34,981 nucleotides of DNA from Bacillota bacterium (GCA_029225225.1 JAQXWB010000004.1:1-34981), one strand, 5' to 3'; positions 17,692-28,691 are shown, numbered from the stretch's first letter. A program made the numbers and translations. Notes: a model not told the origin generated them from the letters alone.

Positions 17692-19176
17692 TCATTTCCG
17701 ATACAGCCGCTGCCCCTCGTACACCGGCGAGCAGGTCACGTCGGCGCCGAGTTTTTTCAGCAGGGACTCATCCACCTGTGACAGAATCACCGTCGAATGC
17801 ACCTGCGCGCCCTTGAGCTTGTCCAGCTCGTTGATGGCAAGCTCCGCCGTCGGATTCGTCACGGCGCTCATCGCGAGGGCAATCAGCATCTCGTCCGTGT
17901 GCAGGCGCGGGTTGCGGTTGCCCAAATGCTCGACCTTCAGCTTTTGAATGGGCGCAAGGACGGCGGACGAGATCAGATCGACCTGCGGCGCGATGCCTGC
18001 CAAATGCTTCAGCGCGTTGATGAGCGCGGAGCAGGCAGGCCCCATCAGGGAGGTCGTCTTGCCCGTGATTACCGTGCCGTCCGTCAGCTCAATGGCAACG
18101 GCAGGATCTCCCGTCCTTTCCGCGACCTCCTGCGCCGCCGGAACCGTCTTGCGCTGCTCCGGCTCCAAATGCAGCGAGCGCATCAGCATTTCCAGCTTTT
18201 GCAGCTCCTTCACCGCCCCGTCGCCTTTTTTCACCGCGCAAGCCGTCGCAAAATAGCGGCGCAGGATCTCCTGCTTGGACGCCTCGCGGCACACCTCGTC
18301 GTCCACAATGGCAAAGCCTACCATATTTACGCCCATGTCCGTCGGGCTTTGATAGGGACATTCGCCGTAGATTTTGCGGAAGATCGCCTCCAAAACGGGG
18401 AAAATCTCCACATCGCGGTTATAATTCACCGTCGTCTCGCCGTAAGCCTCCAAATGAAAGGGATCAATCATGTTCACATCGTCCAAATCCACCGTCGCCG
18501 CCTCGTAGGCGAGGTTGATCGGATGCTTGAGCGGAAGATTCCAAATCGGGAACGTCTCATATTTCGCGTAGCCCGCCCGAATGCCCCGCTGATGCTCCTG
18601 ATAGAGCTGGCTCAGGCAGGTTGCCATCTTGCCCGAACCGGGGCCGGGGGCGGTGACCACGACGATGGGACGCGTCGTCTCAATATACTCGTTTTTGCCG
18701 AAGCCGTCCTCCGAGACGATCCGCGCCACATCGGCAGGATAGTCCGCAATGGGATAGTGGCGGTAAACGCGCACGCCGAGGGCCTCCAATTTGTTGCGGA
18801 ATGCCTCCGCCGCAGGCTGCTCCCGATAGCGGGTCAGCACCACGCCGCCGACATACAGCCCATAGTCGCGGAAGGCGTCGATCAGGCGCATGACGTCGAG
18901 ATCGTAGGTGATGCCGAGGTCGCCGCGCCGCTTGTTTTTCTCAATGTCGTCGGCGGAAATGACAATAATCAGCTCCGCCTGCTCCTTCAGCTCCAAGAGC
19001 ATCCGCATCTTGCTGTCCGGCTCGAACCCGGGCAAAACGCGGGAGGCGTGATAGTCGTCAAAGAGCTTGCCGCCGAATTCGAGATAGAGCTTTCCGCCGA
19101 ACCGCTCCACCCGCTCGCGAATCCGTTCACTCTGCAATTTCAAATACCGTTCGTTGTCAAACCCGGTCCTCCGCAT
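17692..19176 (-). CDS. DUF1846 domain-containing protein
   Basis: ATG at 19176; MRRTGFDNERYLKLQSERIRERVERFGGKLYLEFGGKLFDDYHASRVLPGF; GPGSGKMATCLSQLYHE-like (YQEHQRGIRAGYAKYETFPIWNLPLKHP). Confidence 0.93.
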   Translation of the reverse strand: MRRTGFDNERYLKLQSERIRERVERFGGKLYLEFGGKLFDDYHASRVLPGFEPDSKMRMLLELKEQAELIIVISADDIEKNKRRGDLGITYDLDVMRLIDAFRDYGLYVGGVVLTRYREQPAAEAFRNKLEALGVRVYRHYPIADYPADVARIVSEDGFGKNEYIETTRPIVVVTAPGPGSGKMATCLSQLYQEHQRGIRAGYAKYETFPIWNLPLKHPINLAYEAATVDLDDVNMIDPFHLEAYGETTVNYNRDVEIFPVLEAIFRKIYGECPYQSPTDMGVNMVGFAIVDDEVCREASKQEILRRYFATACAVKKGDGAVKELQKLEMLMRSLHLEPEQRKTVPAAQEVAERTGDPAVAIELTDGTVITGKTTSLMGPACSALINALKHLAGIAPQVDLISSAVLAPIQKLKVEHLGNRNPRLHTDEMLIALAMSAVTNPTAELAINELDKLKGAQVHSTVILSQVDESLLKKLGADVTCSPVYEGQRLYRK

Positions 19177-19280
19177 GGCGCATCCCTCCTGTGGTTTTCT
19201 AAAAGAATTATACCCCGTTCCCCCACGGAACGCAACCGTTTCCATAAAAAAGAATCACCCTGTTTGTTGGGGTGATTCCC

Positions 19281-19595
19281 TGTAGGGCGGGGACATGTCG
19301 CCGCCGTTCCGCGAAGCGGCAGACAGTACAAAGGAACAGGGTATCCCACTTGTCATTGCGAAACCAGTGCGCACACTGGTTGTGGCAATCTCAAGCCATA
19401 GGTTTGTATGCACTTGGTACTGCCTGCACAAGATTGCCACATCGCTGCGCTCCTCGCAATGACACGGACGCACTCCCTACCTGTCATTGCGAGACCAGTG
19501 CGCACACTGGTTGTGGCAATCTCAAGCCAAAGGTTTGTATGCACTTGGTACTGCCTGCACAAGATTGCCGCGTCGCTTCGCTCCTCGCAATGACA
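19281..19595. repeat. Module C plus two tandem 114-bp module A units (19351-19464, 19482-19595)
   Basis: Both units are exactly 114 bp, few differences, separated by 17 nt. Confidence 0.9.
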
Positions 19596-19635
19596 AAATT
19601 GGCAGATTGCATGTAATTTGAATTTTAGCAAAACA

Positions 19636-20538
19636 CTATTTACCGTTCACTGCTCCCAAAATCGCTCTGGTTTGTTCGGCATTGCGGTGAACCTCCGTTT
19701 TCAGTTCCTCCAGCGAGGCAAATTGTTTCTCCGGACGCAGGAAATCGACCAGCTCCAAGCGCAGGTCATGTCCGTAAAGGTCGCCGTCAAAATCCAGCAG
19801 CCACGGCTCTACCGTCACATTGCCGCCGTGTACCGTCGGACGCACGCCGATATTCACAACCGCCATGCGCCGCTGTCCGTCGAAATACGCATATCCCGCG
19901 TAAACGCCGAAACGCGGAATCAGAATTCCCTCCGCCGGGCGGAGATTCGCCGTCGGGATGCCGAGCGTCCTGCCGAGGCGCTGTCCGCTGATGACCCTGC
20001 CCGAAAGCAGATGCGGATGCCCCAAAAATCGCACGGCGCGCGCCGCCTCGCCCCGTTCCAAGAGCGAACGGATCAGGGTGGAGGAGACCGTCTCTCCGTC
20101 GAGCGTGATCTTCGGGATGCAGGCAAAGCCGACACCGAGCGTTTCGCATAACTCCCGCAGACGTTCCGGCGTCCCCTCCGCGCGGGCGCCGAAACGGTAA
20201 TCGTGCCCGCAGACGACGAACGCGGCTTGATGCTGCCTGCACAGCGTTTCGCGCACGAACTCCTGCCACGGCTGCTCCATCGTCGCGCGGTCAAAATGCA
20301 GCGTGCGCACCTCGTCGATGCCGTAAAGTGTCCGCATCAGATAGGCGCGCTCCTCCGGCGTGTTGAGCAGCGGCAGTTCCTTGCCAAACACCAAGGTGTC
20401 GGGATGGTTGTCCATCGTCAGCGCAGCGGCAGGAAGCCCGAGACGGTCGGCGACCTCCCGTGTCTTTTTCAGCAGTCCGCCGTGCCCAAGATGCACGCCG
20501 TCAAAAAATCCAAGCGCAAGCACACAGGGTCGATTCAT
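19636..20538 (-). CDS. ribF: Bifunctional riboflavin kinase/FAD synthetase RibF
   Basis: ATG at 20538; ALGFFDGVHLGHGGLLKKT; HDYRFG; SSTLIRSLL; GIPTANL; GVYAGYA. Confidence 0.95.
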   Translation of the reverse strand: MNRPCVLALGFFDGVHLGHGGLLKKTREVADRLGLPAAALTMDNHPDTLVFGKELPLLNTPEERAYLMRTLYGIDEVRTLHFDRATMEQPWQEFVRETLCRQHQAAFVVCGHDYRFGARAEGTPERLRELCETLGVGFACIPKITLDGETVSSTLIRSLLERGEAARAVRFLGHPHLLSGRVISGQRLGRTLGIPTANLRPAEGILIPRFGVYAGYAYFDGQRRMAVVNIGVRPTVHGGNVTVEPWLLDFDGDLYGHDLRLELVDFLRPEKQFASLEELKTEVHRNAEQTRAILGAVNGK

Positions 20539-20613
20539 AAAAAATCCTCGTGATATGAAAATTTCTGCGATCCTTCTGCGGAAACGCAATCAACGAACCA
20601 GCCAATGCAGCAT

Positions 20614-20636
20614 GGGGACATGTCCCAGCCCTACAT
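20614..20636. repeat. Module C (ggggacatgtccc...ccctaca)
   Basis: Palindromic core shared with other C copies. Confidence 0.65.
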
Positions 20637-20638
20637 TG

Positions 20639-21505
20639 TCATTGCGGGTCAAAAAAGCTTTTGACGGTTTTCAATTTCCCGTCCGTGACCTCACAGAGGG
20701 CTAAAAACGCGCCGGACGGACTGTAGACCCGATAGCGTCCCTCCGCCCATTTGCAGGTAAACGCCGCGCCGTTGCGGACGCATTTTTCCTGTCCCGCCGT
20801 CAGGCTCAATCGCGGATATGTCGAAAATAGCGTATCCACAGGCTTTAGAAGCGCCTGCGGGTCGGCGGAGGCGAGAATCTCGTCCAAGGTGACCGCTTCC
20901 GCAAGCGTGTACGCCCCTGCCTGTACCCGCCGCAGAGACGCCATACACCCGCCGCAGCCCAGCACCTGCCCGATATCATGGCATAGTGTGCGGATATAAG
21001 TACCCTTCGAGCAATGCACACGCAAACGCGCGGAATTCTCCGTAAAATCCAATAATTCAAGGGAAAAAATCGTGATTTCCCGCGGCTTTCGTTCGATCTC
21101 CTTACCCGCGCGCGCCAATTCATAGAGCTTCTTTCCGCCGATCTTCACCGCGGAATACATCGGCGGAAGCTGCTGCTGCACGCCCGTAAAGCGCGCCAAA
21201 GCTTCCCGCAGCGCCGCTTCCTCCGTCGTCACGGGACGCGTTTCCAGCACCGTGCCCGACGTGTCCTGCGTGTCGGTCGTCACGCCGAGTAAGAGCGTCG
21301 CTTCATAGCTTTTCTCCGCGTGCTCGAAAAATTCCACCGCGCGCGTCGCCCGTCCGACGAAGACCGGCAACACGCCCGTCGCCATCGGGTCGAGCGTCCC
21401 GCCATGCCCGACACGCTTTTCGTGCAGGACACCGCGCAGCTTGCTCACCACATCCTGCGAGGTCCAGCCCTCGGGCTTGTCCACGATCAAAATACCATTC
21501 GCCAT
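20639..21505 (-). CDS. truB: tRNA pseudouridine(55) synthase TruB
   Basis: [25 protein letters not shown]...[26 protein letters not shown]. Confidence 0.97.
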   Translation of the reverse strand: MANGILIVDKPEGWTSQDVVSKLRGVLHEKRVGHGGTLDPMATGVLPVFVGRATRAVEFFEHAEKSYEATLLLGVTTDTQDTSGTVLETRPVTTEEAALREALARFTGVQQQLPPMYSAVKIGGKKLYELARAGKEIERKPREITIFSLELLDFTENSARLRVHCSKGTYIRTLCHDIGQVLGCGGCMASLRRVQAGAYTLAEAVTLDEILASADPQALLKPVDTLFSTYPRLSLTAGQEKCVRNGAAFTCKWAEGRYRVYSPSGAFLALCEVTDGKLKTVKSFFDPQ

Positions 21506-22461
21506 CAGAGCTTGACTCCCTCGGCTGCAATCGCGGCTAAGACCGCCTCTTTTGCGCCCTCGATGCCGCCGTCCACGCTTGCGCCCGCTGCCGCCTTGTG
21601 TCCGCCGCCGCCGAGGCGCGCGCAGATCGCCGAGGCGTTGTAGTTCGGCGAGGTGCGGACGGAGATCTTCCCCCGTTCCCCGACCTGCCGCAGCATGACC
21701 GCGATCTCTACGCCGGCAATCTCCCGCCCGAAGCCGGAGATGTCGTCAATATCATCCTCCGTTAAGCCCAATTCATCCTTGAGCTTGTCCGGAATCGCGC
21801 TGACGGCGACCTTGCCGTTTGCGTAAAACTCCGTAGACTGCGTCAGCTGCGCCTCCAGCTGCAAACGCGGCAGGCGCTTTGTCAAAAACATGACCTGATT
21901 GATCGCGAAGGTATCCGCGCCGCAGTCGATGCATTCCGCCGCCGCGCGAAGGGTGTTCGCCGTCACATTGCTGAAGCGGAAGCAGCCCGTGTCCGTCGAG
22001 AGCCCCAGATACAGCGCCTCGGCGGTGCGCTTGGCAATGGGCGCTTTCATCTCCCGCAGAATCGCAAGAATGACCTCTGCGCAGGCAGCTGCCGCAGCAT
22101 CCACATAGCCCTGCGGCGCAAAGTCGTCGCTGCGCGCGTGATGATCGAGCTTGAGTTGGATTTGATTGACATAATCTACCGCATTGTAGGCTAAAATTCC
22201 GCTCGCCGCGACATCGACGCTGACGAGAAATGCCCTCTCCGGCACGGAATCTACGGTCAAGCCCTCCAGATACGGGCGGTATTTCTCGGTAAACTGGGGA
22301 TTTTCCAGCACCGCCGCCGTCTTCCCAAGGGCGCGCAGCCCACCGCACAGCGCCGCCGCCGAGCCGATGGTGTCCCCGTCGGGGCGGCGGTGGGTGAGCA
22401 GAATATAGTTATCGTTTTGCAGCAGAAGCGCTGCCGTCTCAGCGATCGTCAGCAGCTTCAT
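21505..22461 (-). CDS. nrnA: DHH-family phosphoesterase, NrnA-like (nanoRNase/PAP phosphatase)
   Basis: ATG at 22461; [47 protein letters not shown]. Confidence 0.93.
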   Translation of the reverse strand: MKLLTIAETAALLLQNDNYILLTHRRPDGDTIGSAAALCGGLRALGKTAAVLENPQFTEKYRPYLEGLTVDSVPERAFLVSVDVAASGILAYNAVDYVNQIQLKLDHHARSDDFAPQGYVDAAAAACAEVILAILREMKAPIAKRTAEALYLGLSTDTGCFRFSNVTANTLRAAAECIDCGADTFAINQVMFLTKRLPRLQLEAQLTQSTEFYANGKVAVSAIPDKLKDELGLTEDDIDDISGFGREIAGVEIAVMLRQVGERGKISVRTSPNYNASAICARLGGGGHKAAAGASVDGGIEGAKEAVLAAIAAEGVKL

Positions 22462-22816
22462 CTTCGGAATCCTCCGGAATGTCAAGCTTGGACAAAATCT
22501 CTAAAATATGCGCGCCGTGGGTGATGGAGTCGTCCGGCTGCCATTGCAGCTCAGGGGTATAGCGGAGCTGGAGGCTTCTGCCCAGCTCGCGGCGCAGGTA
22601 GCCTGCGGAGGATTTCAAGCCCGCAAGCGTCTCCTTGGTATATTCCTTGTCCAGCAACGAAACATAGATTTTCGCATAACGGAGATCAGGCGTCGTCTCG
22701 ACGCGGGTGATGGAGAGCATGGTCTTATGCACGCGCGGATCCTTCAGCTCGCGCAGCAGGTCGGACAGCTCGCGCTGAATCTCCTCGTTAATGCGTCCGA
22801 TACGGTTGGATGCCAT
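22439..22816 (-). CDS. rbfA: Ribosome-binding factor A
   Basis: MASNRIGRINEEIQRELSDLLRELKDPRVHKTMLSITRVETTPDLRYAKIYVS. Confidence 0.95.
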   Translation of the reverse strand: MASNRIGRINEEIQRELSDLLRELKDPRVHKTMLSITRVETTPDLRYAKIYVSLLDKEYTKETLAGLKSSAGYLRRELGRSLQLRYTPELQWQPDDSITHGAHILEILSKLDIPEDSEDEAADDR

Positions 22817-22830
22817 AATGTTCCTCCTTA

Positions 22831-22860
22831 GAAAAAGCGGGAGCGGTCAAACGCCCCCGC
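22831..22860 (-). terminator. Terminator-like hairpin directly upstream of the rbfA RBS
   Basis: gcgggagcg (22837-22845)/cgcccccgc (22852-22860), then TTTTTC on the minus strand. Confidence 0.6.
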
Positions 22861-22938
22861 GGTAGTTGAAATGAAAAATGAAGGAATGAAGAAATGAGGG
22901 AAGAAAGAACCGTTTCCAAAATACGCAGTTGCCTGCAC

Positions 22939-23247
22939 AAGATTGCCACGTCGCTGCGCTCCTCGCAATGACACGAAAAGGCTACCCCAATTTGTCATTG
23001 CGAGACCAGTGCGCACACTACCCGCAGGGGGTACGCCGCATCCGTAACGCTCGTTCCTCACGAACGGCTGCGCAGTGGTCGTGGCAATCTCAGGCTGTAG
23101 GTTTGTACGCACTCGGTCGTTCCTGCACACTGGCGGATACTATCCGCCCCTACGGCATAAGCTCCGATTCTTCTCGTAGGGGCGGGCTATCAGCGACCGG
23201 TAGGTACGGGGAGCGGGTTTATACACACTCGGTCGTTCCTGCACCGG
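22939..23247. repeat. Module A right half - A left half with 57-bp insert - chimeric junction to module B
   Basis: 22993 tgtcattgcgagaccagtgcgcacac[57-bp insert]tggtcgtggcaatctc ... ttcctgcac then ctggcggatactatccgcccctac. Confidence 0.85.
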
Positions 23248-23257
23248 CGCGCAGAGG

Positions 23258-25567
23258 TCAGCGCGGGACTTCCTCCATGACGAAGCATTCGAAGATGTCG
23301 CCTTCCTTAATGTCGTTGAACTTCTCGACGGACATGCCGCACTCGTAGTTCGCGGCGACCTCCTTGACGGAGTCCTTGAAGCGCTGCAAAGAGCCGATGT
23401 TGCCCTCATAGATGACGATGTTGTCTCTGAGCACACGCACCTGCGCGTCGCGGGTAACCTTGCCGTCTTTGACATAGCAGCCTGCAATGGTGCCGATGGC
23501 GGAGACCTTGTAGGTCTGGCGCACCTCGGCGTGTCCGATGACCGCCTCGCGGTACTTCGGCGCGAGCATACCCTTCATGGCAGCCTCGATCTCGTCAATC
23601 GCGTCGTAAATAACACGGTACATCCGCAGATCGACATTCGAACGCTGCGCCGAGGCGGCAGCGGCGGAATCCGGACGGACATTGAAGCCGACGACAATCG
23701 CGTTGGCGGTAGAGGCGAGGAGAATGTCGGACTCGTTGATCGCGCCGACCGCCGCGTGGATGACGCGGACGCGCACCTCGTCGTTTGAGAGCTTTTCGAG
23801 GCTGGCCTTGACCGCCTCGGCGGAGCCTTGCACGTCCGCCTTGACGATGAGGTTCAGCTCCTTCATCTCGCCCTCCTGCATCTTGGCAAAGAGGTTGTCG
23901 AGCGTGACCTTGCTTGCCAGCTTCGCGGCGGCCTCCTTCTCCTTCTGCTTGCGCTGCTCCACGAGCTGACGCGCCATGCGCTCGTCGGCAACGGCGTCAA
24001 ATTCGTCGCCGGGGGTCGGCGCTTCGGCAAGACCCGTGATCTCCACGGGGATGGAGGGGCCTGCCTCGGTGATGGAGCGGCCCTTGTCGTCCATCATCAC
24101 GCGCACCTTGCCCACGGCAGTGCCGGCGATGATAAGGTCGCCCTTGTGCAGCGTGCCGTTTTGCACGAGCAGGGTCGCAATGGGGCCGCGCGTCTTGTCC
24201 AGTCTGGCTTCAATGACCGTGCCCTTGGCGGCGCGGTTCGGATTGGCTTTCAGCTCCGCCAGCTCTGCGGTCATAATGACGGTTTCCAGCAGCTCGTCGA
24301 TGCCCTCGCGGGTCTTCGCGGAAATGCGGCAGACCTCCGTGTCGCCGCCCCACTCGGAGGGAACGAGGTCATGCTCGGTGAGCTGGGTGAGGATGCGGTC
24401 GGGATTCGCGCCCGGCTTATCCATCTTATTCACGGCGACGATGATGGGAATCTTCGCCGCCTTGGCGTGGTTGATCGCCTCAATGGTCTGCGGCATGATG
24501 CCGTCATCCGCCGCGACGACCAAGATCGCAATATCGGTGCACATCGCGCCGCGCGCACGCATGGAGGTAAAGGCGGCGTGACCCGGGGTGTCGAGGAAGG
24601 TGATGGGCTTGCCGTTGATCTTAACCGTATACGCGCCGATGTGCTGCGTGATGCCGCCCGCCTCTCCCGAGGCGACGTTCGTCTCGCGGACCGCGTCGAG
24701 CAGGCTCGTCTTGCCGTGGTCAACGTGACCCATCACGACCACGACGGGGCTGCGCTCGACCAGCTCATCCTCGGTGTCCACATGGTCGTCAATCAGGCGC
24801 TCTTCAATCGTGACAACGACCTCACGCTCCACCTTGCAGCCCAGCTCGGTGGCGACGAATTCGGCGGTGTCAAAGTCAATGGTCTGGTTGATGCTCGCCA
24901 TCACGCCGTTTTTGAGCAGGCACTTGATCAGCTCCGTGGCGGTCTTCTTCATACGGGACGCCAGCTCGCCCACGGTGATCTCGTCGGGGATCTTGACGGT
25001 CAGCGGGGTCTTCTTGATGATCTCAAGCTGGAGACGGCGCAGCTTCTCCTGCTCCTCGTTGCGGCGCTTGCTGCCCGTCGCCTTCTTATTATCCTTGCCC
25101 TTATTCTTATTTTTATTTCCGATCTTCTGCTTGCCGCCGGAATAATTCTGCACGCGCTCGGAAACGAGGCTGTCCACGCGGTCGTCAAAGCGGTCGGCGT
25201 TGACCGTGACTGCCTTCGTGTCGACGACGCGGCGCTCGCGTTTCCGCTGCTCAGGCTTCGGCTGCTTCTCCTCGGCGGGCTTGGCAGCCTCCTGCTTTGC
25301 CTCGGCGGACTTCGGCGCTTCCTTTTTCGGTTCGGCGGGCTTCTCCTCCTTTTTTGCCGGAGGCGCGACCGCGAATACCTCCGCGATCGAAGCGATCTGA
25401 TGGTGCTGCGTAATATGGTCAAAGAGCGCGTTGAGCTGCTCCTCGGTCAGCACCTGCGCGTTGCTGCGCGGCTTTTCAAAATATTTGCCGACAATCTCAA
25501 GGATCTCCTTCGTGGACATCCCGAAATCCGCTGCGACTTCCTTCACTCGATACTTCACTAAACTCAT
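23258..25567 (-). CDS. infB: Translation initiation factor IF-2
   Basis: [51 protein letters not shown]. Confidence 0.97.
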   Translation of the reverse strand: MSLVKYRVKEVAADFGMSTKEILEIVGKYFEKPRSNAQVLTEEQLNALFDHITQHHQIASIAEVFAVAPPAKKEEKPAEPKKEAPKSAEAKQEAAKPAEEKQPKPEQRKRERRVVDTKAVTVNADRFDDRVDSLVSERVQNYSGGKQKIGNKNKNKGKDNKKATGSKRRNEEQEKLRRLQLEIIKKTPLTVKIPDEITVGELASRMKKTATELIKCLLKNGVMASINQTIDFDTAEFVATELGCKVEREVVVTIEERLIDDHVDTEDELVERSPVVVVMGHVDHGKTSLLDAVRETNVASGEAGGITQHIGAYTVKINGKPITFLDTPGHAAFTSMRARGAMCTDIAILVVAADDGIMPQTIEAINHAKAAKIPIIVAVNKMDKPGANPDRILTQLTEHDLVPSEWGGDTEVCRISAKTREGIDELLETVIMTAELAELKANPNRAAKGTVIEARLDKTRGPIATLLVQNGTLHKGDLIIAGTAVGKVRVMMDDKGRSITEAGPSIPVEITGLAEAPTPGDEFDAVADERMARQLVEQRKQKEKEAAAKLASKVTLDNLFAKMQEGEMKELNLIVKADVQGSAEAVKASLEKLSNDEVRVRVIHAAVGAINESDILLASTANAIVVGFNVRPDSAAAASAQRSNVDLRMYRVIYDAIDEIEAAMKGMLAPKYREAVIGHAEVRQTYKVSAIGTIAGCYVKDGKVTRDAQVRVLRDNIVIYEGNIGSLQRFKDSVKEVAANYECGMSVEKFNDIKEGDIFECFVMEEVPR

Positions 25568-25582
25568 AAAGCCACCTCCGTG

Positions 25583-26002
25583 TTACTTTTTCCCAAATCG
25601 GACATTGCGGCGGTGCGCCTTTTCCTCCGCACGCCGTTTCTCCACGCGCTGCACGCGGACATCCAAATCCGCCAGCAGCGCGGCATATTTCTCCGGCTCG
25701 CCAAGCGTCTTGACGAACGCCTGCGCAAGCCTGACATCCGTGATTGCCGCAATGGCGCAGCTCGTCGTTCCGAGTGCGTCGCCCAAATCGTCCTTCGAAA
25801 AGGCGAGGGGCAAAAGCGGCTGCGCCGTTCCCTCGACAAAGCTCTTTGCACGGCGCACGGTATGGGGCGAGGCGTCCGCCGCCAAAAGCACCAGCCGCGC
25901 GCGGCTCGCCCTGCACGTCGCGCCCACCTGCTCCTCACCAAGGACGAGATTGCCGCCCTTGCGGGAGAGGCTGAGCAGTCCGAGGCTTTTATTCTGTTCC
26001 AT
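25583..26002 (-). CDS. L7Ae/YlxQ-like ribosomal protein family
   Basis: ATG at 26002; MEQNKSLGLLSLSRKGGNLVLGEEQV...ARLVLLAADASPHTVRRAKSF; located between ylxR and infB. Confidence 0.85.
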   Translation of the reverse strand: MEQNKSLGLLSLSRKGGNLVLGEEQVGATCRASRARLVLLAADASPHTVRRAKSFVEGTAQPLLPLAFSKDDLGDALGTTSCAIAAITDVRLAQAFVKTLGEPEKYAALLADLDVRVQRVEKRRAEEKAHRRNVRFGKK

Positions 26003-26264
26003 TCGCCGCCTCCATTTCCGCCAGCAGGGCGTCATAGACCTCCTGCGGGATCTCGGTTTCAAACGCGCGGGAGAGCGCCTTGGTCTTGATGGCGCGTTTG
26101 AGGCATTCGGGATTCGGGCAGACATACGCCCCTCTGCCGGATGCCTTGCCTCTCAAATCGAGCGTGACCGCGCCCTCCGGACTGCGCACCACGCGCAGCA
26201 ACTCCCGTTTCGGCCTCATCTCGCGGCAGCCAAGGCATTGCCGCATCGGTATTTTCTTCGGCAC
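25989..26264 (-). CDS. ylxR: YlxR family RNA-binding protein (DUF448)
   Basis: GTG start; MPKKIPMRQCLGCREMRPKRELLRVVRSPEGAVTLDLRGKASGRGAYVCPNPECLKRA. Confidence 0.95.
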   Translation of the reverse strand: MPKKIPMRQCLGCREMRPKRELLRVVRSPEGAVTLDLRGKASGRGAYVCPNPECLKRAIKTKALSRAFETEIPQEVYDALLAEMEAANGTE

Positions 26265-26291
26265 GGTAATCGCTTCCTTTCTCTTGTTTCA

Positions 26292-26686
26292 GTGAATCGT
26301 GAATAGTGAACAGTGAATGGTGAATCACTGAGGATCACTCCGCACAAAGGCACGGGAAAACTCCCCCTCCTGTCATTGCGAGACCAGTGCGCACACTACC
26401 CGCAAGGGGTACGCCGCATCCGTAACGCTCCTTCGTCGCGAACGGCTGCGCAGTGGTCGTGGCAATCTCAAGCCAAAGGTTTGTATGCACTTGGTACTGC
26501 CTGCACAAGATTGCCACGTCGCTACGCTCCTCGCAATGACACGGACGCACTCCCTACCTGTCATTGCGAACCCAGTGCGCACACTGGGTGCGGCAATCTC
26601 GTGCAGGAACCACCGATACTGTACAAACCTATTCGCCTGCACCGTCCGCCGCTTACGCTACCTATTCACTATTCTCTATTCACTAT
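26292..26686. repeat. Intergenic island between nusA and ylxR: heptads - A (with 57-bp insert) - A half - heptads
   Basis: GTGAATCGTGAATAGTGAACAGTGAATGGTGAATC; 26371-26541 unit; 26559 half unit; CTATTCACTATTCTCTATTCACTAT. Confidence 0.9.
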
Positions 26687-26698
26687 ATAAAAGCGCTC

Positions 26699-27805
26699 TT
26701 ATTCCTCCGCCGGGGCTTCCGTCTCCTGCGGGGCTTCCTCCTCTGCCGCTTCCTCGACTGCCTCTGCCTGCGAGGCGGGCTTGATGTCGATCTTGCAGCC
26801 GGTCAGGCGGGCGGCGAGGCGGGCGTTCTGTCCCTCCTTGCCGATGGCGAGGGAGAGCTGATCATCGGGCACGATCACGCGGCACGCCTTCATGCCCGCG
26901 ATCTGCGTCACGGAGATCACATCCGCAGGAGAGAGTGCTGCGGCGACAAAGGTGCAGACATCCTCCGACCAGACGATAATATCCACCTTCTCGCCCTGCA
27001 GCTCCTCGACCACCGCGTTCACACGCGCGCCGCGTGCGCCGACGCAGGCGCCGACGGGATCGATGTTCTCCTCCGTGGCGCAGACGGCAATCTTTGTGCG
27101 GGAGCCTGCCTCACGGGCGATGGAGCGAATCTCCACCGCGCCCGAGGCGATCTCGGGAACCTCCAACTCAAACAACCGCTTGACAAGGGCGGGATGGGTG
27201 CGCGAAACCATGACCTGCGGGCCGCGGCTGCTGCGGCGCACCTCGACGACATAGACGCGGATCATATCGCCCTCGGTAAAATGCTCGCCGCGCACCTGTT
27301 CGCCGACGGCAAGCAGCGCGTCGGTGCGGTCGTTGCCCTGCCCGATGCGGACGGTGATATCGCCCGAGTTGTCAATGCGCAAAACCGTACCGGTGAGAAT
27401 TTCATGCTCCTTTGAGGAGAAGCTCTCGAAGACCATGCCGCGCTCCGCCTCGCGGATGCCCTGAATGATCACCTGCTTGGCGGTCTGGGCGGCGATGCGT
27501 CCGAACGCCTGCGTCTTGATCTCGACATTGACGAGGTCGCCGAGCTGGGCGGTCTTGTCGATCTTGCGGGCGGCGTCGAGCAGAATTTCGGTCGCGGGGC
27601 TGATGACCTCATCGACGACCTCCTTCTGCGCGTACATCAGAAGTTTCTCCTCCGTCAGCTCAACATAGACATTGTCCGTGTAGCCGTCCTTGTCCTTCTT
27701 ATACGCGGCAACCAGCGCCTGTGTAATGCGCTCAACCATGTACTCCACGGGAATGCCGCGCTCCTTTTCGAGCTGACGCAGCGCCGCAAAGATTTCAGCG
27801 TTCAT
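26699..27805 (-). CDS. nusA: Transcription termination/antitermination factor NusA
   Basis: ATG at 27805; [39 protein letters not shown]1/KH domains; [11 protein letters not shown]. Confidence 0.96.
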   Translation of the reverse strand: MNAEIFAALRQLEKERGIPVEYMVERITQALVAAYKKDKDGYTDNVYVELTEEKLLMYAQKEVVDEVISPATEILLDAARKIDKTAQLGDLVNVEIKTQAFGRIAAQTAKQVIIQGIREAERGMVFESFSSKEHEILTGTVLRIDNSGDITVRIGQGNDRTDALLAVGEQVRGEHFTEGDMIRVYVVEVRRSSRGPQVMVSRTHPALVKRLFELEVPEIASGAVEIRSIAREAGSRTKIAVCATEENIDPVGACVGARGARVNAVVEELQGEKVDIIVWSEDVCTFVAAALSPADVISVTQIAGMKACRVIVPDDQLSLAIGKEGQNARLAARLTGCKIDIKPASQAEAVEEAAEEEAPQETEAPAEE

Positions 27806-27873
27806 AATCGTGTTCTCCTTATTTTCTTTTCCTGTTTGGGTAGCTCTTGCAGATCGCATTTCAAAATGCCCCC

Positions 27874-28326
27874 TTAGAATTCCACGCGAAGCCGCACCAG
27901 CGCGACCTCGGATTTTTCAAAAGTCATCGTATTTTTTCCCACCGTGACGGTCACATCGCCGTCTTGATAGCCCTGCAAAACGCCGGCAAATTCCTTGCTG
28001 CCGTTTTTCGGGTGGTAGAGCTTGACCAGCACCGGCGCGCCGAGGAAGCGTTCGAAATCGGACGGACGCTTCAAGACGCGCTCCAAGCCCGCCGAGCAGA
28101 CCTCAAAGCGGTAGCTCTCAGGGATGGGGTCGTACTCGTCCAGCACGGGATCCACCGCGCGGGAGACCGCCTCGCAGTCGTCGATGTTCACGCCGCCGTC
28201 CTTGTCAATGTAAAGACGCAGAAACCATTCGCCGCCCTCGCGGACATATTCCACATCCCACAGCTCGCAGCCGTTCTGTTCCACCAAAGGCTGCGCGAGC
28301 TGCCAAACCTGTTCCGTAATTTTCAT
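27874..28326 (-). CDS. rimP: Ribosome maturation factor RimP
   Basis: [45 protein letters not shown]. Confidence 0.95.
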   Translation of the reverse strand: MKITEQVWQLAQPLVEQNGCELWDVEYVREGGEWFLRLYIDKDGGVNIDDCEAVSRAVDPVLDEYDPIPESYRFEVCSAGLERVLKRPSDFERFLGAPVLVKLYHPKNGSKEFAGVLQGYQDGDVTVTVGKNTMTFEKSEVALVRLRVEF

Positions 28327-28378
28327 GATTCATCCATCCTTTATTTCCATCATAGCACAGGCTCCCCTGCAATGCCTG

Positions 28379-28657
28379 TAGTACGGGGACATGTCCCCGC
28401 CGGTGCAGGAATCACCGGCTTTGTACCAAGCAGGGAATAGATTGCCGCGTCGCCTGCGCAGCCGTTCGCGACGGAGGAGCGTTACGGATGCGGCGTGCCC
28501 CCTGCGGGTATGCGCTCCTCGCAATGACATGAAAAGGCTACCCCGCATGTCATTGCGAGGCGCTTGCGCCGTGGCAATCTCGTGCAGGCACCATCAGCCG
28601 CGTAGCAAGCCGTAAGCAGCCGGAACCCCCGCAGCGGCGAACCTATTCACTATTCAC
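28379..28657. repeat. Module C - A right arm with 57-bp insert - A half with short hairpin - heptads
   Basis: gtacggggacatgtccccgcc; insert 28454-28510; gtcattgcgaggcgcttgcgccgtggcaatctc; cctattcactattcactc. Confidence 0.85.
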
Positions 28658-28665
28658 TCAACAAG

Positions 28666-28691
28666 AAAGAGAGGGGAACTCCCCTCTCTTT
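28666..28691. terminator. Hairpin between the Mo-cofactor cluster and rimP
   Basis: Perfect 11-bp stem aaagagagggg-aact-cccctctcttt. Confidence 0.6.

Noticed and set aside
17797-19275. 492-aa plus-strand ORF opposite the DUF1846 gene
   Set aside because: Antisense shadow ORF in GC-rich coding DNA; the minus strand has a clear conserved protein.
19351-19595. Possible CRISPR array from direct repeats of about 114 bp
   Set aside because: Only two units, repeats far too long, spacers of 17 nt and partly shared with another locus; no cas genes.
23828-25561. 577-aa plus-strand ORF opposite infB
   Set aside because: Shadow of infB; low-complexity Arg/Leu/His-rich translation with no domain signature.
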